Assembly: GCF_003100395.1 (NCBI RefSeq)
Contig: NZ_CP029210.1
Coordinates: forward strand, 2,790,001-2,854,000
Length of the DNA stretch: 64,000 nt
Direction of reading: 5' to 3'
From: Aquabacterium olei
GTDB taxonomy: Bacteria; Pseudomonadota; Gammaproteobacteria; Burkholderiales; Burkholderiaceae_C
This document shows, one piece after another, positions 1-8,205 of this stretch. The notes under the pieces are model-generated. The model did not search any database and was not told where the DNA came from. It saw only the letters and a list, made by a program, of their open reading frames with translations. The translations under genes were made by a program, and so were the position numbers. Positions within the stretch are counted from its first letter, which is position 1; the number at the start of each line of letters is the position of its first letter.

Positions 1-1
1 C

Positions 2-469
2 GACCTCAACACCGTGTGGGTGGTGGGCTCGCTGCCCGAGCAGGCCGCGCGCAATGCCAAGGCCGGGCAGTCGGTCGAGATCGATGTGCCGGCCATCGGC
101 AAGCAGTTGTCCGGTCGCGTGGTGTACGTGGCGGACACGGTGTCGCCAGAGACACGCACCGTGCCGATCCGCACGCAGGTGGACAACGCCGATCAGGCCC
201 TGAAGCCGCAGATGCTGGCGACCATGCTGATTGCAGGTCAGGCCAGCGAGACCCTGGCGATCCCGTCCGGGGCGGTGGTGCGCGACAACGACCGCGACCA
301 TGTGTATGTGCAGACGGCCGCGAACCGGTTCCGGCTCACGCCTGTGGAACTCGGCCCGGCCAGCGGCGGGAAGCGACCCGTGCTCAAGGGCCTGAGTGAA
401 GGCACGCCGATCGTGATCGAGGGCGCCTTCCACCTGAACAACGAGCGCAAGCGCGCCGAGCTGGAGTAA
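2..469 (+). CDS. RND efflux periplasmic adaptor (C-terminal part, cut by window edge)
   Basis: The reading frame is open from the first bases, so only about 155 C-terminal residues of a membrane fusion protein are present. The visible part matches the beta-barrel and membrane-proximal domains of CusB/CzcB/HlyD-type adaptors: a strand beginning VWVVGSLPE, then a PETRTVPIRTQV segment and an LKPQMLATMLI segment, all typical of the family. Such adaptors link an inner-membrane RND pump to an outer-membrane channel in the periplasm. The stop lies 4 bases before the start of the pump gene, so the two are surely co-transcribed. Substrate is inferred from the pump as a metal cation. The N-terminus and any outer-membrane factor gene lie outside the window. 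Confidence 0.9.
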   Translation, partial: DLNTVWVVGSLPEQAARNAKAGQSVEIDVPAIGKQLSGRVVYVADTVSPETRTVPIRTQVDNADQALKPQMLATMLIAGQASETLAIPSGAVVRDNDRDHVYVQTAANRFRLTPVELGPASGGKRPVLKGLSEGTPIVIEGAFHLNNERKRAELE

Positions 470-473
470 GCCC

Positions 474-3400
474 ATGATTGCATCCATGATCCGGGCCGCG
501 CTCAGCCAGCGGCTGGTGGTGGTCGTCCTGGCGCTGGTGGTGTGCGGCTTCGGCCTGCGCGCCGCCATGAAGCTGTCGGTCGACGCATTCCCTGATGTGA
601 CGAACGTGCAGGTGCAGATCGCGACCGAAGCCCCGGGCCGTTCGCCTGAGGAGATCGAGCGCTTCGTGACCGTGCCGCTCGAGATTGCGATGACCGGCCT
701 GCCCGGCATCGTGGAGATGCGCTCGCTCAACAAGAGCGGGCTGTCCATCATCACGCTGGTGTTCACGGACACCACCGATGTCTACTTCGCGCGGCAGCTC
801 GTCACCGAGCGGCTCATCGAGGTGTCCACCCGCATGCCGGAGGGCATCGTGCCCGTGCTGGGGCCGGTGTCGACCGGGCTGGGCGAGGTCTACCAGTACA
901 CGCTGGAGAAGGCCGATGACGGCAAGCGCGCGCTGACTCCGCAGGAGCTGGCCGACCGGCGTGCCGTTCAGGACTGGGTGGTGCGGCCGTTGCTGCGCTC
1001 GATCCCCGGTGTGGCCGAGATCAACTCGCAGGGTGGCTACGTGAAGCAGTACCAGGCGCTGGTGGATCCCGGCCGGCTGCGTCACTATGGGCTGTCCGTG
1101 CAGCAGATCGTGCACGCGATCGCCTCGAACAACGCCAACACGAGTGGCGGCATCCTGCCCCAGGTGACCGAGCAGTACCTGATCCGCGGTGTCGGCCTGA
1201 TCCGCACGCTGGAAGACATCGGCAACATCGTCGTCAAGGAAGACGGGAGCGTGCCGGTGTACGTGAAGGACGTGGCCGAGGTGAGGATCGGCAGCGAGGT
1301 GCGCCAGGGCGCCATCATCAAGGGTGGCTACACCGAAGGCGTGTCGGGCATCGTGCTGATGATGCGGGGCGGCAATGCCAAGGAAATCGTCACGCGGGTG
1401 AAGGAACGTGTCGACGAGATCAACAGCAAGGGCATGCTGCCCGATGGGCTGAAGATCGTGCCGTACTACGACCGCACCGACCTGGTCGACGCGGCACTGT
1501 GGACGGTGGGCAAGGTGCTGATCGAAGGCATCTTCCTGGTGGTCGTGATCCTGTTCGTGTTCCTGGGCGATGTGCGTTCGAGCCTCATCGTCGTGGCCAC
1601 GCTGATCATTGCGCCGCTGACGACCTTCATCCTGATGAACCGCTACGGCATCTCGGCCAACCTGATGTCGCTCGGCGGCCTGGCCATCGCGATCGGCCTG
1701 ATGGTGGACGCGACCGTGGTGGTGGTGGAGAACGTGTATCACAAGCTCGGCCAGGCGGGCGACAGCATGGGCGCGCGCGTGCGCACCGTGCTGACCGCCA
1801 CGACCGAGGTGGCCACGCCGACCATCTTCGGCATCGCGATCATCATCCTGGTGTTCCTGCCGCTGATGACGCTGCAGGGCATCGAGGGCAAGATGTTCGC
1901 GCCGCTGGCCCTGACCATCGCCATGGCCCTGGCCGTGTCGCTGGCGGTGTCGCTGTTCCTGTCGCCGGTGCTGTGTTCCTACTTCCTGAAGGGCGGCTCG
2001 GACCACGACACGAAGCTGATCGCCTTCCTGAAGCGCCATTACCTGGCCCTGCTGGACGGCGCCACGCGCAGCCACCGTGTGACGCTGGCCGCTTCGGTGG
2101 CCCTGCTGTTCGGCTCGCTGGCGCTGTTCCCGCTGCTGGGCAAGTCCTTCATGCCGACCATGAAGGAGGGTGCGCTGACCCCGCAGATCAACCGCGTGCC
2201 AAGCATCTCGCTCGACGAATCGATTCGCATGGAAATGGCCGCGATGAAGACCATTTCCGAGGTGCCGGGCGTGCGCATGGTGGTGTCCAAGCTGGGTCGC
2301 GGCGAATCGCCGGCCGACCCGGCGGGACCGAACGAGTCCGATCCGATCGTGCTGCTGGATCCCGAGTCCGAGCGTACGCAGGACGAGATCGACGAGGACA
2401 TCCGCCAGCGGCTGTCGACCATCCCGGGCGTGCAGATCGTGCTGTCGCAGCCGATCTCCGAGCGTGTGGACGAGATGGTGACGGGCGTGCGCTCGCAGGT
2501 CGCCATCAAGGTGTTCGGTGATGAGCTCGGCGAACTGCGTCGCGTGTCGGAAGACGTGGCCCGCCTGCTCAAGAGCGTGGAGGGCAGCCGGGACATCCGC
2601 ATCGAGCGGCTGTCGGGCCAGCAGGCGCTGACGGTGGACATCGACCGCAAGGCCATTGCGCGCCATGGCATCAACGTGGCCGACGTCCAGTCGCTGATCG
2701 AGACGGCCATTGGTGGCAAGGACGTCACCACGCTGTATGAAGGGGAACGCCGCTACAGCGTGGTGGTGCGCTTCCCCGAGTCGGCCCGGGGCTCGCCCGA
2801 GTCGATCGGCCGCACGCTGCTGACCGCTCAGGATGGGGCCCAGGTGCCGCTGTCGTCGCTGGCCACGATCCAGCTGGTGGACGGCCCGGCGCAGATCAGC
2901 CGCGAAGGCGGCAAGCGCCGCGTGGTGGTGGGCGCCAACGTGGAAGGCCGCGACCTGGCCGGCTTCGTGGCCGAGGTGCAGCAGCGCATGGACAAGGAGA
3001 TCAAGGTCCCCGAGGGCTATTACTTCGAGTACGGCGGTCAGTTCGAGAACATGGAGCGCGCCATGGAGACGCTGTCGGTGATCGTGCCGCTGACGATTGC
3101 CGCCATCTTCTTCCTGCTGTTCCTGCTGTTCAACTCCGTCAAGCTCGCCAGCCTGATCATTCTGGTGCTGCCGTTTGCCTCGGTGGGCGGCATCATCGGG
3201 CTGTTCGTGACGGGCGAGTACCTGAGCGTGCCGGCCTCGGTGGGCTTCATCGCGCTGTGGGGCATTGCGGTGCTCAACGGCGTGGTGCTGGTCACCTGCA
3301 TCCGCCGCCTGCGGGAAGATGGCATGGGCGTGGCCGAAGCCGTGCGCGAAGGCTGCGTGCAGCGTTTCCGCCCGGTGATGATGACCGCCACGGTGGCCCT

Positions 3401-3563
3401 GCTGGGTCTGGTGCCGTTCCTGTTCGCAACCGGGCCGGGGTCCGAGGTGCAACGCCCGCTGGCCATCGTGGTCATTGGTGGCCTGATCTCGTCCACCCTG
3501 CTCACACTGGTGGTGCTGCCCACGCTGTACCGTTGGTTCGATGAAAAGCCCACAGAGGCCTGA
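474..3563 (+). CDS. CusA/CzcA-family heavy-metal efflux RND pump
   Basis: A 1029-residue inner-membrane proton/metal antiporter, the usual length for heavy-metal (HME) RND pumps. The N-terminal transmembrane helix is followed by the FPDVTNVQVQI segment and the EIERFVTVPLE segment that mark the family. The fourth transmembrane helix carries GLMVDATVVVVEN with Asp at about residue 412 and Glu at about 419. The extra Asp found two turns earlier in CzcA (the DFG element) is replaced by AIG, so this is not a classical CzcA sequence and substrate cannot be assigned from it; Cu/Ag-type or divalent-cation export are both possible. It follows the adaptor by 4 bases and precedes a PII-like gene by 18 bases. 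Confidence 0.93.
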   Translation: MIASMIRAALSQRLVVVVLALVVCGFGLRAAMKLSVDAFPDVTNVQVQIATEAPGRSPEEIERFVTVPLEIAMTGLPGIVEMRSLNKSGLSIITLVFTDTTDVYFARQLVTERLIEVSTRMPEGIVPVLGPVSTGLGEVYQYTLEKADDGKRALTPQELADRRAVQDWVVRPLLRSIPGVAEINSQGGYVKQYQALVDPGRLRHYGLSVQQIVHAIASNNANTSGGILPQVTEQYLIRGVGLIRTLEDIGNIVVKEDGSVPVYVKDVAEVRIGSEVRQGAIIKGGYTEGVSGIVLMMRGGNAKEIVTRVKERVDEINSKGMLPDGLKIVPYYDRTDLVDAALWTVGKVLIEGIFLVVVILFVFLGDVRSSLIVVATLIIAPLTTFILMNRYGISANLMSLGGLAIAIGLMVDATVVVVENVYHKLGQAGDSMGARVRTVLTATTEVATPTIFGIAIIILVFLPLMTLQGIEGKMFAPLALTIAMALAVSLAVSLFLSPVLCSYFLKGGSDHDTKLIAFLKRHYLALLDGATRSHRVTLAASVALLFGSLALFPLLGKSFMPTMKEGALTPQINRVPSISLDESIRMEMAAMKTISEVPGVRMVVSKLGRGESPADPAGPNESDPIVLLDPESERTQDEIDEDIRQRLSTIPGVQIVLSQPISERVDEMVTGVRSQVAIKVFGDELGELRRVSEDVARLLKSVEGSRDIRIERLSGQQALTVDIDRKAIARHGINVADVQSLIETAIGGKDVTTLYEGERRYSVVVRFPESARGSPESIGRTLLTAQDGAQVPLSSLATIQLVDGPAQISREGGKRRVVVGANVEGRDLAGFVAEVQQRMDKEIKVPEGYYFEYGGQFENMERAMETLSVIVPLTIAAIFFLLFLLFNSVKLASLIILVLPFASVGGIIGLFVTGEYLSVPASVGFIALWGIAVLNGVVLVTCIRRLREDGMGVAEAVREGCVQRFRPVMMTATVALLGLVPFLFATGPGSEVQRPLAIVVIGGLISSTLLTLVVLPTLYRWFDEKPTEA

Positions 3564-3581
3564 GCCGTCAAGGAGACCATC

Positions 3582-3908
3582 ATGAAGGAAATCCGCGCCA
3601 TCGTGCGCCCCAACCGCCTCGACCGCCTGCGCGAGGCCCTGCGTGCCATCCCGAACTTCCCGGGCGTGACCATCTTCAAGGCGGAGGGCTTCACGGCCCC
3701 CGCCGCGGTGGACAAGCGCACGGTGAAGGACGAGCTGACCGACTTCACCGGCAAGCTCATGGTCTGCGTGCTGGCCAGCGACGAAATGGTGGACCCGATC
3801 CGCAACGCCATCATGGAAGCCTGCAGCACCGGCGCCATCGGCGACGGGCTGGTGTGGACCGTCGACATCGGGGACATCCACCGCATCCGGGACCGCGCCC
3901 AGCTGTGA
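3582..3908 (+). CDS. PII-like protein associated with a metal RND pump (PII-NG type)
   Basis: A 108-residue protein with the PII fold signature: the start MKEIRAIVRPNRLDRLREAL and the C-terminal TGAIGDGLVWTVDI and HRIRD elements correspond to the conserved start and the nucleotide-binding B and C loops of GlnB/GlnK. The T-loop region is different: the YRGAEY stretch with the uridylylated Tyr is missing and is replaced by a Lys/Thr/Asp-rich stretch around residues 42-56. A PII subgroup encoded beside CusABC-type efflux genes has been described (PII-NG), and this gene fits it by sequence and position. The start has a good AAGGAG ribosome site. It may sense a ligand for, or bind, the pump; that is inference. 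It is unlikely to be a nitrogen regulator. Confidence 0.85.
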   Translation: MKEIRAIVRPNRLDRLREALRAIPNFPGVTIFKAEGFTAPAAVDKRTVKDELTDFTGKLMVCVLASDEMVDPIRNAIMEACSTGAIGDGLVWTVDIGDIHRIRDRAQL

Positions 3909-3920
3909 CAAACTAGGCGG

Positions 3921-4397
3921 ATGCCTGTCTCCGCCGTCCCGAAGATCCCACAGTCGGTGCTCGTGGTGATCCACGCACCGAACCTCGATGTGCTGCTGAT
4001 CGAGCGGGCCAAGCAACCTGGCTTCTGGCAGAGCGTGACCGGCTCGCTCGACACGCTGGACGAGCCCTGGCGGGAGACCGCCATCCGCGAGGTGCAGGAG
4101 GAAACCGGCATCGTCGTGGGCTCGGCCGACGTGCCCGCCTCGGCGCTGGTCGATTGGGGCATCGAGAATGTCTACGAGATCTACCCGGTCTGGCGCCACC
4201 GCTATGCGCCGGGTGTGACGCACAACACCGAACGGGTGTTCGGGCTGTGCGTGCCGCGTGATGTGGCCGTGACGCTGGCGCCCGGCGAACACACGGCCCA
4301 CGCCTGGCTGCCCTGGCGCGAGGCGGCCGACCGCTGCTTTTCGCCGTCGAACGCGGAAGCCATCCTGCAACTGCCGCAACGGCGGTCCGCCCGCTGA
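3921..4397 (+). CDS. nudB: Dihydroneopterin triphosphate diphosphatase (Nudix)
   Basis: A 158-residue Nudix hydrolase. The FWQSVTGSLD segment, a Nudix box at about residues 41-64 with the core REVQEETG, and the RHRYAPGVTHNTE stretch are closely shared with E. coli NudB, which removes pyrophosphate from 7,8-dihydroneopterin triphosphate in early folate synthesis. The enzyme is cytoplasmic and uses Mg. It begins 12 bases after the PII-like gene and is followed within 20 bases by the next gene, so it may be read both with the metal operon and with the genes downstream. A NudB, EEP-protein, ClsB order is common in this group of bacteria, which suggests that the metal operon is the newer neighbour. 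Confidence 0.9.
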   Translation: MPVSAVPKIPQSVLVVIHAPNLDVLLIERAKQPGFWQSVTGSLDTLDEPWRETAIREVQEETGIVVGSADVPASALVDWGIENVYEIYPVWRHRYAPGVTHNTERVFGLCVPRDVAVTLAPGEHTAHAWLPWREAADRCFSPSNAEAILQLPQRRSAR

Positions 4398-4414
4398 CCC
4401 GCCGGAGTTCCCCT

Positions 4415-5227
4415 GTGCTCAACCCACTCAACTCGACCCACCTGCCCCCGTCCAGCCTGGGGGAGGGCGGCCTGCGTGTGGCCACCTACAACATTCACAA
4501 GGGCGTGCGAGGCCTGGGCCCGGGCAAGCGCCTGGAGATCCACAACCTGACGCTGGCCGTCGAGGCGCTGGATGCCGACATCGTGTGCCTGCAGGAGGTG
4601 CGGCGCTTCAACCATGCCGAAGCCCGGCGCTTCTCGCACACCCGCTTCGGATCAGGTGCATGGCCCGACCAGCCGCAGGCCGAGTACCTGGCCCCCGACG
4701 GCTATGAAGTGGCCTACCGCACCAATGCCGTGACCCGCCAGGGCGAGCATGGCAACGCGCTGCTGGCGCGCTGGCCCATCGGCGACGTCGGGCACCATGA
4801 CGTGTCCGACCACCGCTTCGAGCAGCGCGGGCTGCTGCACGTGCCGGTGCAGTGGCGCGGCATCGAGGTACACGTGGTGGTGGTGCACCTGGGCCTGATC
4901 CACGCCAGCCGCGTGCGCCAGGCCGAGCAGGTGGCCGAACTGGTGGCCGGGCGCATTCCAGCCGGCGCCCCCGTGGTGGTGGCCGGCGACTTCAACGACT
5001 GGAACGAAAAGCTCGACGACATCCTGCATGGCGTGGGCCTGCAGCGGGCGGGGCGAGATGGCGAGCCTCGCGTGGCAACCTACCCGTCCATGGTGCCGGT
5101 GCTGGCCCTGGACCGCGTCTACACGCGCGGCATGCGCTGCCTGTCCGTGATGGTGCCGCGTGGCCAGACCTGGGCGAGGTTGTCCGACCACCTGCCCCTG
5201 GTCGCCGAGCTGGAACTGGTGGACTGA
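4415..5227 (+). CDS. Endonuclease/exonuclease/phosphatase family protein
   Basis: A 270-residue metal-dependent phosphoesterase of the EEP superfamily. Motifs in order: VATYNIHKG near residue 22, the metal-binding Glu in LQEVR near residue 59, GDFNDWNEKL near residue 190, and the catalytic SDH near residue 257. The substrate (DNA, RNA, sphingolipid or phosphoinositide) cannot be told from these motifs. No signal peptide is evident. The start is a GTG; a later start just before GLRVATYN would still keep the fold complete. It sits between nudB and clsB with short gaps, a linkage that fits a membrane or phospholipid housekeeping role, though this is inference only. Confidence 0.88.
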   Translation: MLNPLNSTHLPPSSLGEGGLRVATYNIHKGVRGLGPGKRLEIHNLTLAVEALDADIVCLQEVRRFNHAEARRFSHTRFGSGAWPDQPQAEYLAPDGYEVAYRTNAVTRQGEHGNALLARWPIGDVGHHDVSDHRFEQRGLLHVPVQWRGIEVHVVVVHLGLIHASRVRQAEQVAELVAGRIPAGAPVVVAGDFNDWNEKLDDILHGVGLQRAGRDGEPRVATYPSMVPVLALDRVYTRGMRCLSVMVPRGQTWARLSDHLPLVAELELVD

Positions 5228-5233
5228 CCCCCG

Positions 5234-6535
5234 ATGCCGCCCGTGCACGACGAGGCACTGGAGCGGCTGGCCTGGTACGCGCAGCGCCGGCCGGTCTTCA
5301 CAGGCGGCAACGCCGTGCAACTGCTGCGCGGCGGCGAGGCCCTGTTCCCAGCGCTGCGCGACGCCCTCGATGGGGCGCGCCAGCAGGTCTGGGTGGCGTG
5401 CTACATGGTGTCACCGTTGGGTCGCAGCGGCCAGGTGCTCGCGGCCCTGATGCGCGCCGCGCGCCGCGGCGTGCAGGTGCACATGGTGGTCGATGCGGTG
5501 GGCTCCAACCTGGCCCCTCACAGCCTGTGGCGTGAGCTGGAAGCGGCCGGCGTGCAGCTGACCCAGTTCCGCCCGCTGCACCGGGTCTGGGGGCTGAGCG
5601 ATCCGGGCGCCTGGCGCCGAATGCACATGAAGCTGTTTGCGGTGGACGACTCGCACGCCTTTGTGGGCGGCATCAACCTGATCGACGACCGCTACGACGG
5701 GCACCACGGCTGGCAGGACACGCCGCGGCTGGACTATGCGCTCGCCGTGCAAGGACCGGCTGCGATCCCGATCCAGCACACGGCCATGGCAATGTGGACA
5801 CGCGCCCGGTTCGGCCGCGACTGGCGTGACGAACTGCTGCAATGGGCCCAGGGGCCCGGCCGCGTGGCCCGCCTGCGGCAGCTGTGGCAGGACGCCCGGC
5901 TGCGCCTGCGCCCGAGCGAGCAGGGGCGGCTGGCCCATGCGGCCACCCGTCAGGAGCCTGTGCGTTGCGCCTTCGTGATGCGCGACAACCTGCGCCAGCG
6001 CCGCACCATCGAGCGTGCGGCCCTGCAGGCCATCCACCAGGCCCGCGAGCGCATCGACCTGGTCACGCCCTACTTCTACCCGCGCAAGGCCTTCCGGCTG
6101 GCGCTGAGCCAGGCGGCCGCACGCGGCGTGACCGTGCGGCTGCTGTTGCAGGGCCGGCCGGACTTCCGGATCGCGGCCGTGGCCGCGCAGGTGCTGTACG
6201 CCGAGCTGCAGGCACACGGCGTGCACATCCACGAATACCAGCCTGCCTTCCTGCACGCCAAGGTGCTGTGCGTGGACGGCGTGTGGGCCACGGTCGGCTC
6301 GTCCAACCTGGACCCGCTGTCGCTGGTGCTCAACCTCGAGGCCAACCTCATCGTGCGCGACCGCGCTTTCGTCAGCCACCTGACGACCGAACTGGCCCGG
6401 GACTTCGCGCTGAGCCGCGAGGTCCCGGCGTGGCCCGATCACGACCCGGGTTGGCATGGGCGGCTGCGGCGGCGCGCGGTGGCCTGGCTGGCCCAGGCCT
6501 ATCTGCGGCTTTCCGGGGCCACCGGCCGATACTGA
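5234..6535 (+). CDS. clsB: Cardiolipin synthase B-type phospholipase D family protein
   Basis: A 433-residue phospholipase D superfamily enzyme with two HKD motifs: HMKLFAVDD with His at residue 131 and HAKVLCVDG with His at residue 341, each followed by the GGINL or GSSNLD segment. It lacks the N-terminal membrane helices of ClsA, and its length and lack of a signal match ClsB, which makes cardiolipin from phosphatidylglycerol or from PE and PG at the inner membrane. It starts 6 bases after the EEP gene, so the two are co-transcribed. The general PLD assignment is certain; ClsB as against another cardiolipin synthase is likely. Confidence 0.88.
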   Translation: MPPVHDEALERLAWYAQRRPVFTGGNAVQLLRGGEALFPALRDALDGARQQVWVACYMVSPLGRSGQVLAALMRAARRGVQVHMVVDAVGSNLAPHSLWRELEAAGVQLTQFRPLHRVWGLSDPGAWRRMHMKLFAVDDSHAFVGGINLIDDRYDGHHGWQDTPRLDYALAVQGPAAIPIQHTAMAMWTRARFGRDWRDELLQWAQGPGRVARLRQLWQDARLRLRPSEQGRLAHAATRQEPVRCAFVMRDNLRQRRTIERAALQAIHQARERIDLVTPYFYPRKAFRLALSQAAARGVTVRLLLQGRPDFRIAAVAAQVLYAELQAHGVHIHEYQPAFLHAKVLCVDGVWATVGSSNLDPLSLVLNLEANLIVRDRAFVSHLTTELARDFALSREVPAWPDHDPGWHGRLRRRAVAWLAQAYLRLSGATGRY

Positions 6536-6562
6536 GCGCTGAGCCGGAGACACGAGGCAACC

Positions 6563-7657
6563 ATGCCGATGCCGCCCCCCCTCCCCTCCGCCGCGGCTGC
6601 TGTGGGCGACCTCGTCGTGCGGCGCCCCGAGGGGCTGTACTGCCCGCCGGGCGACTTCTACATCGACCCGTGGCGGGCCGTGCCCCGCGCCATCATCACG
6701 CACGCCCATGCCGACCACGCGCGCGGTGGCCACGGCGCCTACCTGTGCGCCGCGCCGGGCGAAGGGGTGCTGCGCGCACGGCTGGGCGACATCCGCCTGC
6801 AGACGCTGGCTTACGGGCAGACCATCCATGTGCAGGGCGTGACGGTGTCGCTGCATCCGGCCGGCCACGTGCTGGGTTCGGCCCAGGTGCGCCTGGCCTG
6901 GCGGGGGCAGGTCTGGGTGGTGTCGGGTGATTACAAAACCGAGCCCGACCGCACGTGCGCGCCCTTCGAGTCGGTGCGTTGCCACTGCTTCATCACCGAA
7001 TCGACCTTCGGGCTGCCGATCTACCGCTGGCGCCCCTCGGCCGAGGTGTTTGCCGAGATCAACGGGTGGTGGCAGGGCAATGTCGCGGCCGGTCGCCCTT
7101 CCCTGCTGCTGGGCTACAGCTTCGGCAAGGCCCAGCGGCTGCTGGCCGGGCTGGACCCGGCCATCGGCCCCATCGTCGTGCACAGCGCGGTGGAACCGCT
7201 CAACGAGGCCTACCGGGCCGAGGGCGTGGCGCTGCCGCCGACCCTCCGGTTCAGCGAGGTGAAGGACAAGGCCCTGTGGCGCCAGGCCGTGGTGCTGGCC
7301 CCGCCCAGCGCCGCGCGCGGGCCGATGTCGCGGACGCTGAGCGGCGCCTCGGATGCGATGGCGTCGGGGTGGATGCAGTTGCGGGGCGCGCGCCGACGGG
7401 CCGGCCTGGACCGCGGTTTCGTGCTGTCCGACCATGCCGACTGGCCGGGCCTGGTGGGCGCCATCGGAGCCACCGGGGCCGAGCGGGTCATCGTCACCCA
7501 CGGGCAGGAAGCGGTGCTGGTGCGCTGGCTGCAGGAGCAGGGCCTGGACGCCAGCTCGATGGAAACCGATTACGGCGACGAAGCCGCCAACGACACGACC
7601 GACGCGGTGGTGCCCGCAGCCGAAGCGCCTGCACCCAGCGACCAGCAGGCCCCGTAG
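6563..7657 (+). CDS. Ligase-associated type DNA exonuclease (metallo-beta-lactamase fold)
   Basis: A 364-residue metallo-beta-lactamase/beta-CASP-like protein. The metal site HAHADHA is at about residues 46-52; the HPAGHVLGSAQV, SGDYKTEPDRTC and ITESTFGLP segments follow, and the late SDHADW element completes the site. This pattern is that of the ligase-associated exonuclease family, normally found beside an ATP-dependent DNA ligase and an Lhr-type helicase; neither is seen in this window. The last 25 or so residues are a low-complexity tail rich in Ala, Pro and Asp. Its 3' end overlaps the convergent phosphatase gene by 88 bases. Confidence 0.83.
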   Translation: MPMPPPLPSAAAAVGDLVVRRPEGLYCPPGDFYIDPWRAVPRAIITHAHADHARGGHGAYLCAAPGEGVLRARLGDIRLQTLAYGQTIHVQGVTVSLHPAGHVLGSAQVRLAWRGQVWVVSGDYKTEPDRTCAPFESVRCHCFITESTFGLPIYRWRPSAEVFAEINGWWQGNVAAGRPSLLLGYSFGKAQRLLAGLDPAIGPIVVHSAVEPLNEAYRAEGVALPPTLRFSEVKDKALWRQAVVLAPPSAARGPMSRTLSGASDAMASGWMQLRGARRRAGLDRGFVLSDHADWPGLVGAIGATGAERVIVTHGQEAVLVRWLQEQGLDASSMETDYGDEAANDTTDAVVPAAEAPAPSDQQAP

Positions 7658-8205
7658 CGCGGCGCGCGGGGCCATTGCGCGGCCTGCACGGGCGCTTGTG
7701 GCTGCTCGAGTTGCCAGCGGCGCGCCAGCATCCAGCCCGCGTGCGCCACCACCAGCCGCGGTGCGGTCGACGCGACAGCCTCGACGGGCAACGGTGCGGC
7801 CGGCCATTGCGCCACCCGGGTCAGCACCGCGCGCAAGGCCTCGCCCCCACCGGGCGCATGGTCGGTGAAATCGGCACACCAGGCGTCCACCTCGGCCCAC
7901 GGAATGGCGGACCAGGGTTGGCCGTCCCAGGTGCCGAAGCTGGCTTCGATCAGCGCGTCGTCGACCACATGGCGCCAGCCCCAGGCGCGCAGCACACGCC
8001 CGACGGCCGCACAGCGCCGCAGCGACGAGGTGTAGACCACACGCGGCCAGCCGTGGCGACGCGCGGCCTGCCGAATCCGGTGGGCCAGGCGACGCGCCTT
8101 GCGCCGGTCGACAGGCAGGTCGGTGTGGCCGATGCAGCGGCCTTCTGCGCCCTGCGGGCGGGGATGGCGCCAAGCCACCACCCAGGCATGCAGCGGGGGC
8201 GTCAT
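7570..8205 (-). CDS. Histidine phosphatase family protein, likely alpha-ribazole phosphatase
   Basis: A 211-residue phosphoglycerate-mutase-like phosphatase and the last gene of the cobalamin operon. The N-terminal WRHPRPQGAEGRCIGHTDLP replaces the common RHGET/Q/D form but keeps the catalytic Arg-His and the substrate-binding pattern. TSSLRRC, the FGTWDG Glu/Trp segment, and a late VVAHAGW carrying the second catalytic His are also visible. Its position directly after cobS (4-base ATGA overlap) argues for removal of the 5'-phosphate in the last step of nucleotide-loop assembly, the CobC/CobZ role. Function by context is likely but not proven; a general phosphatase is possible. The C-terminal tail is low complexity and overlaps the gene on the other strand. 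Confidence 0.78.
   Translation of the reverse strand: MTPPLHAWVVAWRHPRPQGAEGRCIGHTDLPVDRRKARRLAHRIRQAARRHGWPRVVYTSSLRRCAAVGRVLRAWGWRHVVDDALIEASFGTWDGQPWSAIPWAEVDAWCADFTDHAPGGGEALRAVLTRVAQWPAAPLPVEAVASTAPRLVVAHAGWMLARRWQLEQPQAPVQAAQWPRAPRYGACWSLGAGASAAGTTASVVSLAASSP

Noticed and set aside
384..4379. Antisense reading frame of 1331 codons opposite the pump, PII and nudB genes.
   Set aside because: It is rich in His, Arg, Gly and Gln with no domain, and spans several real genes on the other strand; this is typical of high-GC coding DNA.
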